Positions 10,634 through 22,211 are shown, counted from the stretch's first letter. The stretch is DNA of 64,000 nucleotides from Chlorops oryzae (GCA_020466095.1 CM035809.1:3277309-3341308), one strand, 5' to 3'. The notes: generated by a model not told the origin, from the letters alone. Program-made: numbers and translations.

Positions 10634-13600
10634 ATACCAATTGCCTCGGGAACACTAGAAATTTCGAGCGACAATCCAGTACCTAGTCTAGTACCTTTCA
10701 CGCATTTCAGTTTTAAGCCTTACCATATTCGTCTAGCCGAATATAACCAGCGTCGCGCAGAAATATTTTTGGACTTACATATCTCAAAGAAAAAGATTCG
10801 TTCAGTTAAACGGTTAAAGGAATTTTACGCTCTTAAGAAAAAGTTAAGAAATTTTGTCATAGCTTCGATTTTACACTGTCCTACGGACAATAGGCCCTAC
10901 GTTCGTTTGAAGATCCAAGACGAGGTCGTTTTAGCTCTTCTAGATAGTGGAGCGAATAAAAGTTGTGTCGGAGGTACCCTAGCAGAAAAATATATTTCTT
11001 CTGGTCCAAGTAACTTAAAAAAATTCTCAGGTCGCGTACGAACCGCAGATGGTCAAAATCAGCAGGTCGTGGGTTCGATAAGTTTTCCGATAGTTTTTAA
11101 TAGCAAAGAGATAAGGGTCGATTTCCTCATTATTCCTTCATTAAAACAAGACGTTATTTGTGGAATGGACTTTTGGAAAGCCGTTGGTATGAGGATTGTG
11201 TTTGATGCAGATATTAATGAGCTCAGCTCAACCCATGATGCCCCTGACGACAATTCCGAATCCTTTAGGGATCGCCTTAACGCGGTCATCGCAGCCTTTC
11301 CATCCTCGGAAAAGGCAGGACTGGGGAAAACATCTTTGATTGAACACCGAATCGATACTGGGAATTCTAGCCCTGTAAAGCAGAGATACTACCCGATATC
11401 CCCAGCAATGGAAAAACTATTGGTAAAGGAACTCGACCGAATGCTTCAATTGGGAGTTATTGAAGAAGCACAAGAGTCGGCATGGTCTTCTCCTGGAATT
11501 CTGATTGTCAAACCCGGAAAGGTCAGGTTTTGCCTGGACTCCCGCAGGTTAAACGCGGTCACATCTAAAGATTCGTACCCAATCCCTCACATCGATGGTC
11601 TAATTTCGCGCCTACCAGCCGTCCACGTGATTTCCAAAATAGACCTAAAAGATGCGTTCTGGCAAATTGTCTTATCTCCCGATTCTCGTCCTAAAACTGC
11701 CTTCACCGTTCCAAATCGTCCTTTATACCAGTTTGTCCGCATGCCGTTCGGCTTATGCAATGCGCCCCAGACGCTATGCAGATTGATGGATAAGGTCATT
11801 CCGTATCACCTTAAGTCGCGGGTATTTGTCTACTTAGATGATCTCATGGTTGTTTCACAGACTTGGGAGGAGCATTTGACCGTCTTGCTAGAGGTAGCCA
11901 CTCGATTACGGCAGGCTGGTCTTACCATTAATACATCTAAAAGCGAATTCGGATTGAGTGAGGTTAAATACCTAGGGTTTGTTGTTGGAAAAGGCTCTCT
12001 TATGGTTGACGCAGAGAAGGTCAAGGCTATTACAGAATTTCCCATTCCTAAGACGGTTAAGCAATTGAGACGCTTTCTCGGGATGTCGGGGTGGTACCGC
12101 CGCTTCGTACCGGATTACGCCACTTTAGCCGCACCGCTTACCGACCTGTTGTCGAAGAAGACCTCTTTTCAGTGGAACCCGTCCGCTCAAACCGCTTTTG
12201 AGAAATTGAAGCACATGCTTACAACGGCGCCGGTTTTAACTCCTCCGAATTACGAACGACCATTTATTGTGCAGTGTGATGCAAGCCAATGTGGTATTGG
12301 AGGACTTTTAGCCCAACGGGACGACAACGGAGTAGAAAAACCCATCGCTTATATTTCCCAAAAACTCAACAAGGCTCAAAAGAACTATACGACGACCGAA
12401 TTAGAATGTTTGGCTGTGGTAGTGTCTATAAAAAAATTCAGAGCATACATCGAGGGACAAGAATTTAAAGTGGTGACCGATCACGCTAGCCTTCGATGGC
12501 TAATGAGCCAAAAAGATTTAAGTTGTCGCTTAGCAAGGTGGGCTCTAAAATTGCAAGCTTTTAAGTTCACAATGGAACATAGGAAAGGTAGTGAAAATGT
12601 AGTAGCGGATGCTCTTTCTCGATCGTTTTCTACTGATGAAATTAGTCAGGTTGATAGTGAAAATTTTCCGTCAGTTAATCTCGCATCAGCGCATTTTGAC
12701 TCAGAAAGCTACAGCGCGTTGAAATCCAAATTTTCCGATGGCCATATGCCCGACTTTCGCCTTGTTGATAATTATCTATATCACCGTATTGGCGTTGATG
12801 AAATCACCGGAAAAGAGCAATGGAATTTATACATCCCACAGGAGTTAAGGGAGGAGGTAATAAGAGCTGCTCACAATCCCCCTTCAGCCGCCCATGGCGG
12901 AATAGCTAAAACCATTGAGAGGATAAGACGAAGTTTTTATTGGCCCGGCCTAGTTTCTGATGTCAAAGAGTACGTTCTCAACTGCGACTTATGTAAAACC
13001 TCCAAACCCCCTTCTAAAACCTTAAGACCGCCAATGAGTACTTTTCTTCACTCCGAAAGACCGTTCCAACGTCTCTATGTGGACCTAATTGGCCCGTTGC
13101 CTCGCACGAAAAACGGCAACATTGGAATATGCATAGTGCTGGATCATTTCTCAAAATTTTCCTTTTTGTGCCCGTTAAAGAAATTCAATTCCAAAAATAT
13201 CATAAGCTTCCTTAAGACGCAAATTTTCGATTGTTTCGGAGTACCTGAAACCATGGTATCGGACAATGGCAGCCAGTTCCGCTGCAAAGAGTTTGAATCC
13301 TTTCTAAGCAAACATGGTGTACGTCATGTGCTTACTCCAGTCTACTCGCCACAAGCGAACGCATCGGAACGTGTAAATCGCTCCATAAATGAAGCACTTC
13401 GAGCGTATCTTAGAAAGGATCAGCGCGAATGGGATAATTATTTGAGTGAAATCAACGCTGCATTGAGAAATGGCTATCACCAAACGACCCAAAACACCCC
13501 CTACTATGTGTTATTTGGGCAACATATGTTTCGGCATGGAGCGGATTATAAGCTCTTGAAAAACCTAGGCTTATTGGCCGAAGGGAAACCTCTGGAACGG

Positions 13601-13891
13601 CACGATGAGTTGTTTTTGCTTAGGAATTCCATAAGGGACAAAATGCAAGCTGCTTTTGAAAATAATGCTCGTCTATACAACCTCAGATCAAGAACCCGAT
13701 CATTGTCAATTGGACAAGAAGTGGTTAGACGAAATTTCGCGCAAAGCAATCTACTGAAAGGCTTCAATGCAAAATTAGCACCAAAAGGCATAAAAGCCAT
13801 AGTAAAGGAAAAGGTAGGAAATTCAAGCTACCTGTTGGAAGATGTCGACTCCAAATCTAGAGCCGTATATCATGGAAAAGACATCTGGTAG
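10589..13891 (+). CDS. pol: Pol polyprotein: protease, RT, RNase H, integrase
   Basis: The frame is open from 10580 and overlaps gag by 40 nt. It has no good ATG at its start, so expression as Gag-Pol by -1 frameshifting is expected. Visible in order: aspartic protease (LLDSGA, catalytic Asp codon 10943), reverse transcriptase with YLDD at 11831-11842, RNase H (CDAS, Asp codon 12278; TDHASL later), integrase with an H-x6-H...CDLC zinc site (about 12868-13000) and the D-D-E triad at codons 13082, 13262 and 13367. A basic C-terminal tail of GPY/F type precedes the stop. No internal stop or frameshift is present and all catalytic residues are kept, so the enzyme set looks functional. There is no separate env ORF. 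Confidence 0.95.
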   Translation, partial: GKREEGRSPITERTSIPIASGTLEISSDNPVPSLVPFTHFSFKPYHIRLAEYNQRRAEIFLDLHISKKKIRSVKRLKEFYALKKKLRNFVIASILHCPTDNRPYVRLKIQDEVVLALLDSGANKSCVGGTLAEKYISSGPSNLKKFSGRVRTADGQNQQVVGSISFPIVFNSKEIRVDFLIIPSLKQDVICGMDFWKAVGMRIVFDADINELSSTHDAPDDNSESFRDRLNAVIAAFPSSEKAGLGKTSLIEHRIDTGNSSPVKQRYYPISPAMEKLLVKELDRMLQLGVIEEAQESAWSSPGILIVKPGKVRFCLDSRRLNAVTSKDSYPIPHIDGLISRLPAVHVISKIDLKDAFWQIVLSPDSRPKTAFTVPNRPLYQFVRMPFGLCNAPQTLCRLMDKVIPYHLKSRVFVYLDDLMVVSQTWEEHLTVLLEVATRLRQAGLTINTSKSEFGLSEVKYLGFVVGKGSLMVDAEKVKAITEFPIPKTVKQLRRFLGMSGWYRRFVPDYATLAAPLTDLLSKKTSFQWNPSAQTAFEKLKHMLTTAPVLTPPNYERPFIVQCDASQCGIGGLLAQRDDNGVEKPIAYISQKLNKAQKNYTTTELECLAVVVSIKKFRAYIEGQEFKVVTDHASLRWLMSQKDLSCRLARWALKLQAFKFTMEHRKGSENVVADALSRSFSTDEISQVDSENFPSVNLASAHFDSESYSALKSKFSDGHMPDFRLVDNYLYHRIGVDEITGKEQWNLYIPQELREEVIRAAHNPPSAAHGGIAKTIERIRRSFYWPGLVSDVKEYVLNCDLCKTSKPPSKTLRPPMSTFLHSERPFQRLYVDLIGPLPRTKNGNIGICIVLDHFSKFSFLCPLKKFNSKNIISFLKTQIFDCFGVPETMVSDNGSQFRCKEFESFLSKHGVRHVLTPVYSPQANASERVNRSINEALRAYLRKDQREWDNYLSEINAALRNGYHQTTQNTPYYVLFGQHMFRHGADYKLLKNLGLLAEGKPLERHDELFLLRNSIRDKMQAAFENNARLYNLRSRTRSLSIGQEVVRRNFAQSNLLKGFNAKLAPKGIKAIVKEKVGNSSYLLEDVDSKSRAVYHGKDIW

Positions 13892-13906
13892 CCCCGGACT
13901 ATTATC

Positions 13907-13916
13907 AAAAAGGAGG
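13907..13916 (+). other. Purine tract, candidate but displaced PPT
   Basis: AAAAAGGAGG is the only clear purine tract between pol and the 3' LTR. It ends 68 nt before the LTR boundary at 13985, whereas a polypurine tract normally abuts the LTR. A weaker A-rich stretch (about 13962-13973) is closer. Confidence 0.35.
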
Positions 13917-13984
13917 TGCCATAAGTTTCTTTCCCTGTTTCCTCAGCTATTATTTACCGGTAAAACTGGAAATAATACCTGTGT

Positions 13985-15648
13985 TGTAACGAACCGCCCA
14001 TAACTGGCTTAGCAAGAGCAAACTTCGGCAACACGAAAGTCTTGTATCAACGAAATTGCTCGTTCGATTCATTTTCCCTTTTACAGCAACTCTGCATTCA
14101 ATATAACTCTGGCTTTAATTAGTCTAAACGGGTAATCCGTTTTCCATCAGTCCGAACCAAGTATTGGCTATCCAAATATCGGTTTCAACGTCACTAGAAG
14201 CTATCGATAAAACGATAGAAACCAGCCGGGAGAGCCGCTTCCGCTTCTAGATCATTTTGGATTTGAAGACGAGAAGAAGTAAGCCGTAGGCGGAAATTTT
14301 AACCGACAAACATCGGTCACGTCGTGCTTTACGCCGCCTTCAAAAACCGTCATTTCACCTAAAAATTTAAATTGCGAAGGAATCCCGCACGAATTTTCCG
14401 GCGGAGGAATCGAGTGGCCAAGAACGGATCTGTGTCCAGGTGGCTGCGCCAAAGTCATTTTTGACCCGTTAGAGGTAGGCTTTTTGTCTGGCTCAAAGAC
14501 AAGCACGAGGAGCCAGGGTTTCTTGTACGTCAAACAACCCGCCTAGTTCAACCCATGAGTTTGGTAAGACGGTTTGGATTTTGTTAAATAAACTACTGGA
14601 ACTAATGAGGCCTATCGTCAAATTTTAGGGTTTTATTGCTTAAAATCAAAAAGCATTGCACTAATCGAGCGATTAAGCGAAATTTAGTCCACCGTGCTGC
14701 GACGCAAGCGGCGTAGAAGAAATCGCCGACGTTCCGCCAACCCTGGCACGCACCTAGTCAACCTTCCCCGTAATATCAAGTTTGCTGGTACCCCTGCATA
14801 GAATCGAAGTACCATAGGACGTCGAGTTCCAGCGGGCGTGCACTTCCGACGCCTCTCCGAAAAATTCTTCGGGGAATATTATTATTGTCAGCTACTACAG
14901 TATTGAATATTATATAGTCAGCTACTCCACGGGTAGAGGCGACCGCTGAGTTAACTCGATCATAGGATCTCTCAAACCCGTTCAGCTTCGTGTGCTAAAG
15001 TAGGCGGGAAAAGTTTCCACGCTAGGAGGGCCATCTCTTGTTGTGCAAATTACCTTCTTTTCATCAACAGCGTTCCTGCATCGACTCACCAGGCCTGATG
15101 GATCGACCGCGGAACTTCGTTATCCAATGTAAGTCAGACGCTACTTAATGAAATATTAAGAACCGAGAAATACATAACATTTATTCTATCAAGCTTAAAT
15201 TCAAAAAAAAAAAAAAAAAAAAAAAAAAAACGAAAGAGAAAGCAATAGTATGAACAAAATTTTCTTGGTTCGGAAGAAAAGAAAAGCAAAACAACTAACA
15301 CGAAAATTTAATGCTAATTCTGTTCTTTCTCATTAGTCTGATATGTTTTTTTTGTGCTAGGATAATCAGCTGGCGACTTCTGTCGGTTGAGAAGTTTTTG
15401 TCGTAATTGTGGTTTGTTTGGCAAATCTCATTGGGCTTTCGAAAGAAAGGGTTATACAATTTGAGATTCGAATATACATATTTGTGGCCATTTGTGTTTT
15501 GATGGTGGAAACTTTTCGTAGTCTCGAGTCACATGAAAGCGGTATTAAATGTTAACGGGAATCATTTTAAATTTGTTCGTTCGTCTTTTTCTTGAACCGT
15601 GGGGTCAAAGTAAAGCATGTAAAGCGCCTCTCATAATTCGTTGACCAA

Positions 15649-15682
<34 letters not shown>

Positions 15683-16572
15683 AAAACAAAAACAACCAAA
15701 AAAAAAAAAATGTACAAAAAGTAAATTTTAGCATATGTAAATATAAATGAATTCCGAGATTTCTATGAGAGGACAAACGATACCCTTGAGGTGAAGTCCA
15801 TTGAGATTTCGATTTTAACTTTATTTCGACGTTAGTTTGAAAATGCGGAACGAACAAAAGTGAAATGCCCCCATATTTGTTTTGGGTAGGAAAGACGACT
15901 TTGATTCGTTAGGTTTAAGAGTAATCGATGGTCTAAGGGCCTAGATATATGCGTAGATCGTATTGATAGAGTAAGAATCGTTGAAGATTACCTTTGTTGT
16001 GCGTTTGTTTAAGAAAAAAAAAACAACAATTTTTTTTTTTGAATAAGTCTTGGAAATGAATGAATTTAAAGATCGTCCTGCACGGATATCTTTTTTTGTT
16101 TTTTTTTGATTTCTCTATGAATATATATTTAAGTGAAATGAATAACTAATTGCGTTTATTGTATGGACTGAGGAATGGGATGAGGTGGCACACACGCAGG
16201 TTGGGCTAATGAAAAATTTTTGGAACATTAGCACGGATGGGAGGGTACAGACTGTTGGAACTTAACATCGTTCTCCAACAAACCAACAAAAAAAAAATTT
16301 TTTTTATTTTTTTTGTATACATAAATCTAAACTTTCCGTTGTATCGGTATGCCCGAGTCAGTTCAGTCACCCTAAAATCTCTGCATTCTTCAAATTTTTT
16401 TCGATTATGTATCAACTATCCAATGCTTTTGAAAATGGCCCCAGCCCACACCCACGTCCGACGAGCGATGCAGAGCACACCTGAATGCAGAGTAAGCGTG
16501 AAATTTTCGAAAGGCCGTAAAGACTTGGTTGCTCGGACAAATCATAAACCAGGATGGCGATGGTTCGTTACA
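13985..16572 (+). repeat. 3' LTR (2588 bp)
   Basis: It is the same as 5966-8555 except for length changes in A or T runs and a single missing G near 14801. It ends TTCGTTACA and is followed by the target duplicate AGTT. Long A/T-run open frames inside it are not genes. Confidence 0.96.
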
Positions 16573-16576
16573 AGTT

Positions 16577-17459
16577 ACAGGCTGTCTCGACGTTTAATTC
16601 TTCAATGCTTTCCACCGTTTAAATATTTGTTTCCTGGTTGATTTTCTCCCAGTATAGATTAGACGTTTGTACTCGCTGGTCGACCATTTTCGACGTTTGA
16701 ATGTTTCCGTTTCGTTAACACGCTTTTAACGGGAAAACCTCTTGAGATTTCGTAGCTTTTTCTTGCAGAGCTAAAATTCCATGAAAACACGCACATATAT
16801 ATATCGGACTTCAAAAAGGTACCAAATCCGAAAAACATGTATCAATGTACTTGAGGAGAAAATTTTGTATTTTTTTGCAAACATTGAATTTTTTTTTTGT
16901 TGATCATTTTGTCATTTTTAGGTCATTATTTACTGATGATAATGATAATTGCAAATGAAATTCATAAATGAAAATTCATAATGAAAAATGTCTTTCTGTT
17001 ATTGCATTACCAAAGAATATTGAATCCAAAATGAGAAAAATTCTGACTCAAATCGGCAACTTTTTTTCGAGAAAACCGCTTTTTTTAATTCGCGCCACGA
17101 AACCAAATCATTTTCGGTCGAACAAATGTTCCTGCTCAGTTAAGATTATTTAATCAATTATAATTATGAGTACGGTCACGTACTTTATTTCTTCATTTTC
17201 TAATTTATTCAAATTGCTTCGGATCTCGTCTGGATTATAGGCTGTTTGAAAATAATACTCAGCAACCCGTGAAATTGTTTCCGCTCAAACCCCGATTTTG
17301 GAGGTGTTCACTTTTAATTAAGGAACATATAAAAATTTAATTTCAAGTCAATTTCAAAATCATCTAAAGAGAAGGAAGGAATAATTAAAGAAGAAATCAG
17401 CGAAAGAATACAGAATGCCAGCTAAAAGAAAAGAAACAAAATTACAATATTTACGAAAT
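16577..17459. other. Unassigned DNA right of the retrotransposon
   Basis: This continues the pre-insertion sequence of 5644-5961. TTTTTAGGTCATTATTT near 16913 echoes the T-rich repeats on the left side, as expected if both were one tract before insertion. No gene is seen. Confidence 0.4.
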
Positions 17460-17566
17460 GTACTCGGCTTGTACTCATTATACTCTGTTGGAGGGTATGT
17501 TACGTTTGTGATAACATGCACGACCAAATACACTGTACAAAATATGTAAGAATATTATCAGTAGGG
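17460..17566 (+). repeat. Truncated mini-me/Helitron-like element, 5' end
   Basis: The sequence (TATACTCTGTTGGAGGGTAT, then GCACGACC, then ATGTAAGAATATTATCAGT) parallels the first 110 bp of the element at 39021 (ACACACTCTGTGTCGAGGGTAT onward). It stops before the GTCY-rich core. Confidence 0.5.
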
Positions 17567-18013
17567 ATCGCATGTAAAATTCGAAAACATCCACTTAATT
17601 ATGGTAGTTTTACTGTATCAAATCTAATAAGTTCGACTTCATTAATAGCAGTCGGATAGATGTTCATTTAGATATTTAATTTTCTCATCTTATTTAATAA
17701 AAATTTATTAGAAATATGGGGCACCAAATTAAAGAAAATCGATCCAGCATTTTGAAAAAAATAAAAATGTTGGGTGTTAATTGCACACTTTTCATACCAA
17801 AATGGCTTCCGAAGTAAAAAAAAGTTCAACGTTTTTTCAAAAATTTTTCACTTTGACCGTTGATTTTTCCCTCAATGGGTCAAATTTTGATCATCAATTT
17901 AATTTTACCTAAAAGCACATACAATTGACTTTTGAACTGCATTAAAATTTTTTTACTACAATAAACCATTGGCGTGGAGAATTCTTTTTCTGGACTTGGT
18001 TCCAAAAATCTTT
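17567..18013. other. Unassigned AT-rich DNA
   Basis: No coding potential or repeat structure was recognised. Confidence 0.4.
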
Positions 18014-18124
18014 AAGGCCCCATAGCTCCTCAGGGGTGCCCGCCCCCCTCAAATACGATTGTTTGTTCATCTTGGACCCCCTGACATCCATATTAAGGAA
18101 TGTGTCTCCCAACGGGACACCCTG
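18014..18124. repeat. One-ended fragment of a TA-flanked MITE
   Basis: It reads outward to GGGACACCCTG followed by TA. The segment with CTCCTCAGGGGTGC and GTTCATCTTGGACCCCC resembles the ends of the element at 22212-31150 (CAGGGTGTTCC terminus). No partner end was found to the left, so it is truncated. Confidence 0.5.
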
Positions 18125-18126
18125 TA

Positions 18127-19496
18127 TAGCACTAAAGGACACTGACGCTAAGATACGTTTTTTGGTGCTGAAAACTAAAGATCCCTAAATATAACAAGGC
18201 TTGATTATGGATACTGATTTTTGTGTGTTTCTGTTATTTATCGCGGTGTAATTCGTGGTCTATAAATATCTACTCCTTTTACATGTTAAATTGCATTCAT
18301 TCAACCGAGTGTAATATAGAAATGTGGAAAACTGATCTGCCTGATGAAGCGATTCGATTGAGCAACATCCTTCGATAGAAATCCATCGAAAAATGTCAGC
18401 TATCTTGATTAAATTCGGCGTTTAAAAAAAATCTAAAAATTCTAAAAAATAAATTAAAATTTTTTCCAATAAAACCAAAATATTTAAAATATTTTTAAAA
18501 ATATATTTTATAGTTTTTAAATTTTTTTAAATATGTAAAATCCGATCCCTAATTATCAGCTCCACTGGGAATTTCGATTAACCCACATATGACCATCTGC
18601 CCCCTGCCTCCTGCCGATTTTCTTTTTTATGTAAGATGAGTTTTTCTGATGATATCTAATATTCATTAGGAATGAACTTACGTTATATTGAGTTTGGCAT
18701 TAAAATAAAAATATTAGAAATATTGTGGTCGAATTGAAAACCTGAGCTTAAATTCACACACTTTCAACATAAAATGAATTAAAAATAATTGCGTTTTTCG
18801 TTGCTTACTCCACACGATACCCACGTGAACATTTGAGTTTAAAGCCTCTTAAACTTTTCTTTAACCTACTTTTCTGTTGAAATTCATTTAAAATAATTTA
18901 TTTAGATAGGAAATTGCATTGTCAGGCTTTGGATTAACTAAATTTTTCAGATTAATTGCATTCCATTGCATCCATTCATCCTGACCTAATTCATGCTCTC
19001 TTTTATCCATTGTCATACATACCTTATTCAGACTACATTGAGACGAGTACCATCAACGTTAGAGAAAACATAGAAAGCAATCAAAAAGGCGGCGTGCGAG
19101 ATAAATTTCTTGTGAGTTTTGTTTTTAAGGGAAATTGCATGGTGCATTGGCATAAACAAACACAATTTATCTTCCTTACAAGGAATGGTGGCGCGCTGTT
19201 CAAACAACGTAAACAATGGAGTATTCAACTGCATGAAATGACAACATGCCCGAACCAAAGAGGGGAATTCTAATGCACAGGCACGAACACAATGCCGCTG
19301 AATTCACAAACAGAAGGATCGATAACAAAAAAAAAAAAAAAAAAAGCTGTTGTGTTGAGGTATTGTTGTAGAATGTTGAGTGGTCCTGAAACATTTTGTT
19401 GTTGGTAAGCCAGTACGAGAGCGCTCTGTTTTCAAATTTTCCGTTCCTCCTGCGGTAACTCTTTGGGGCATCCATCGCCGCGGTCTTGTAGAAGTA
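18127..19496. other. Unassigned DNA with no supported gene
   Basis: AT-rich. Open frames of 76-105 codons on opposite strands at about 18956-19273 overlap each other and show no domain. An A run lies at about 19327-19345. Confidence 0.4.
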
Positions 19497-19596
19497 NNNN
19501 NNNNNNNNNNNNNNNNNNNNNNNNNNNNNNNNNNNNNNNNNNNNNNNNNNNNNNNNNNNNNNNNNNNNNNNNNNNNNNNNNNNNNNNNNNNNNNNN
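19497..19596. other. Assembly gap (100 N)
   Basis: Exactly 100 N. Open frames crossing it are artefacts. Confidence 0.99.
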
Positions 19597-20142
19597 AATT
19601 TATCGTTCAGTTCACTCATCGTACAAATCGCCACTGACCAATGGGATTTTATGTTTGGAGAAAAAATTCTTTTTTTTGAAAATATTTTTAATTCGTAATT
19701 TCATTTAAGGAAATGTCCACCGCGATTATTTAACCGTAAGCCGCGCAAATTTATTGAACTTATTCATTACAAAAACCAAAAAAAAAAGAAGAAAAAAACC
19801 GTTCACAAATTATTTTATTATATGATCAACCTATAGTAATAAATTATATTCAATAAATTATTTGCAAACTGTCGCATCATTGCTTTTTCATCAGAAAATT
19901 TGTTGCATAAAAAGCTTTACAGCAAAGCAATGAATGCAAATTCTACGGGCGCTTGTCATTCCGGAGGTTATTGACGTGTTGACGGTGTGGCAAAAAGTTT
20001 TGAAAGGCCAGTTATGTGGCGATTTTTTAATTAAAAATAAAATCACATAAAATTAAATAAAGGAAAGAAAGCTTTTGTTTGGTACATTTCTCATGAGTGG
20101 AAAATCAGGTAATCTCTTTGCTTGACATGGGTTTCATCCGAA
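19597..20142. other. Unassigned DNA
   Basis: Nothing recognisable before the Transib-like insertion site. Confidence 0.4.
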
Positions 20143-20147
20143 CATCG

Positions 20148-20853
20148 CACAGTGGGGCCGCTCCATATATTTTGTGGAAAAAAATACAAGAGTGGTCGTA
20201 GAGCATTGAAATTTGGCAGAAACACTTCTGTGGGCTAAATTAATATATTTTAAAAAATCTTGGAAATCCGCCCACTACCATGCCCACCTCCTATATAAGT
20301 GCACAAGTCAAAATTTTTATTTTTGGATCCAGGGATTTGAAATTAGGGACACTTCTAAATTGAGTTCTCCTCGAAAAAAAAAGCTAAAAATATTGGGGCT
20401 GCCTCGCCTACTATATTTCCACCAAAAAATAAAACAAAGGCAATAGCTGTGGATTTTCATATTAAAAATGTTCTCTATTTAGACTACAAATTTAATCTGA
20501 AATTTATTGAATAAGGGCCCATTTACACTTTTGACGTTTGACATCAAAAAAATTTGACTTCAAAATTTAAAATGATTTTTCGATTCAAAAAACGATTTTG
20601 ATGTCAAAAATTCTTACGTGTATACTTTTTGAAGATTGTTTTGACATAGATTTTGACAAAATTGTCAAATGTGTAAATGCCCCCTAACATTTCCTCGACT
20701 TTTGTTAGTTTTTTTTTAATAAAAACATTCAATTTTCATAAAAAAGAATGTTGAATTCCTCATATCCAATCATTTCTTTACAAAAGAGAATCATTATATT
20801 TTTGAAATTCAAAAGTTGAAAAATCCTATTTTTTCCGCCGAGGCCCCACTGTG
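20148..20853. mobile_element. Transib-like non-autonomous element with RSS-like termini
   Basis: Both ends start with the 12-bp inverted repeat CACAGTGGGGCC, and the 5-bp direct repeat CATCG flanks the element exactly (20143-20147, 20854-20858). Five-bp duplications and CACWRTG termini are marks of Transib, the RAG1-related superfamily. The first seven bases equal the V(D)J heptamer CACAGTG. After it, the left end has 23 nt then AAAAAAATA, and the right end has 12 nt then AAAAAATAG, loosely matching the nonamer. No transposase is encoded, so it would need one in trans. A second MITE is nested within. Confidence 0.65.
20515..20684. mobile_element. Nested PIF/Harbinger-like MITE with TAA TSD
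   Basis: The ends are GGGCCCATTTACACTTTTGAC and, inverted, GGGGGCATTTACACATTTGAC. TAA lies on both sides (20512-20514, 20685-20687). A 3-bp duplication with a GGG...ACAC terminus fits PIF/Harbinger. At 170 bp it has no coding capacity. Confidence 0.7.
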
Positions 20854-20858
20854 CATCG

Positions 20859-22211
20859 TTTAGCGAGCGACTTTTCGCCCGAAAGAATCTTCACTATGAT
20901 TTTGTGGTTGAGAAATGAGCGAATTGCCTCAGCTAAACGGAATTTTAATTGTGTTGAGAGACATCTTCGCCTGGATACACACAAGCATACATATATTATG
21001 CATTTGAAAACGGTTTGATGCCGAATATCTAGGAGTAATTACCTCGTGCAACCAAGAGCCGATTCAAATTAATTTTTCTTTGAGATCCTTAACCATTAAT
21101 TGGTAAATAAGTAGGAATAAATAAAACATTTAACATGTTAAACATCTTTCAATGGGCCAAAGAATCGAAGTATTCTTGTATCAAATAATCACTCTCATCA
21201 ATTGTTATTCTCGTCAATGTAGATTGACATGTAAATGGGTTTGTTCATGACCGTTACCGGCGCGTTATCGACAGGATGGAAAGCAATCAGACCGCAGCGA
21301 ATCGCTATGGATTTTCGCCTCATCTGCCCTCCGTTTACCACCTCATTTCATTACACAAGAGTGAAATGTTGCCGTAAGCAAATTAAGTTATTGCTTGTTT
21401 GATTAGGTGTCCATTGTGTGCGTGTGCGAGCAAATCAATTAATTTCAAACGCCTTCATTTAATGTAATTAATAATGACTTAAATTAAGTTAAGCTCAATT
21501 TTTCTATCTCAGTACAAGAAACATAAATCGAATTTGATACAGAAAAAGTTTTTTCATTTAATTACTTCACGGATTTGATATTCTGTTTGTATGTTATGTT
21601 TCAAATCAGTCTTTTTCTTCAAGCCTTACAAAGGTAACTAAGGCACCTTACCACCCTTCATGGGGAGAAGAAACCAAAAGGTGGAATAACGAAACTATTG
21701 TAAGAAGTTTTTATTCAAATAGCAAGCTCAGAAGATGCAAAAATAAAGCCAAGTTTTTTCTCAAAGCAAAAAAGGGAAGTTTATTTCTCAAAGTTAATTT
21801 AATCTTATTATATTTCCGTTGAACTTTTGCGACAGTTCGCATGAGTAATTTTCATTTTAAGACTTAAAAGACTTTAAAATGAAGATGATAAAGAAAATTT
21901 TGAATAGAAAATAATGACAAAGTAACTTCAAGTTGGTCGAGTCCCTCCTTAGTACACCCAACTTGCTTATGTACCTAATGTACTACTTTTTGCCCATATT
22001 GGAGCCTTGAATTTTTGCTGTTAATATCTAAAATATATTCTTTAAATTATGGCTTACTAACGACCACGCCCATTTTCACAAGAGATTGTCCATAGGACTT
22101 AAAATATCAAACGTCCAAACTTTGGCCTAACTAGATCAGCTTTTGATCAGCGTTCAAGAGTATTTATATGGGTTAACTAACACATCTAAACTTTTCTGTT
22201 ACATGATTATA
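20859..22211. other. Unassigned, partly GC-richer unique DNA
   Basis: The segment 21240-21420 is less AT-rich and non-repetitive (contains CGTTACCGGCGCGTTATCG), but has no long ORF. It could be conserved non-coding DNA. The remainder is ordinary AT-rich sequence. Confidence 0.4.

Larger units (their letters stand above)
5966..16572 (+). mobile_element. Complete Ty3/gypsy (Metaviridae) LTR retrotransposon, 10.6 kb
   Basis: Order: 5' LTR (5966-8555), tRNA-Lys primer site, leader, gag, -1 frameshift, pol (protease, reverse transcriptase, RNase H, integrase), 3' LTR (13985-16572). The LTRs start TGTAACGAA and end TTCGTTACA, an exact 9-bp inverted repeat. The 4-bp target duplication AGTT flanks the element (5962-5965, 16573-16576), typical of Ty3/gypsy integrases. 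There is no env-like ORF: pol ends 93 bp before the 3' LTR. LTR differences seen by eye are only 1-4 base length changes, mostly in homopolymers, so insertion is very recent and the copy may be active. Domain order RT-RH-IN places it in Ty3/gypsy; I cannot assign the family. Confidence 0.96.

Noticed and set aside
13892..13984. env ORF for the gypsy element
   Set aside because: Only 93 bp separate pol from the LTR; no room for an envelope gene.
16237..16641. 134-codon frame at the end of the 3' LTR
   Set aside because: A one-base T-run difference breaks the same frame in the 5' LTR, and it runs over the LTR/flank junction.
19200..19708. Open frames crossing the N run
   Set aside because: N bases cannot be translated; the frames are artefacts.
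20142..20859. hAT assignment for the CACAGTGGGG element
   Set aside because: Reading ends as CAGTGGGG gives non-matching 8-mers (ACATCGCA and TGCATCGT); the 5-bp CATCG with CACAGTG fits exactly.
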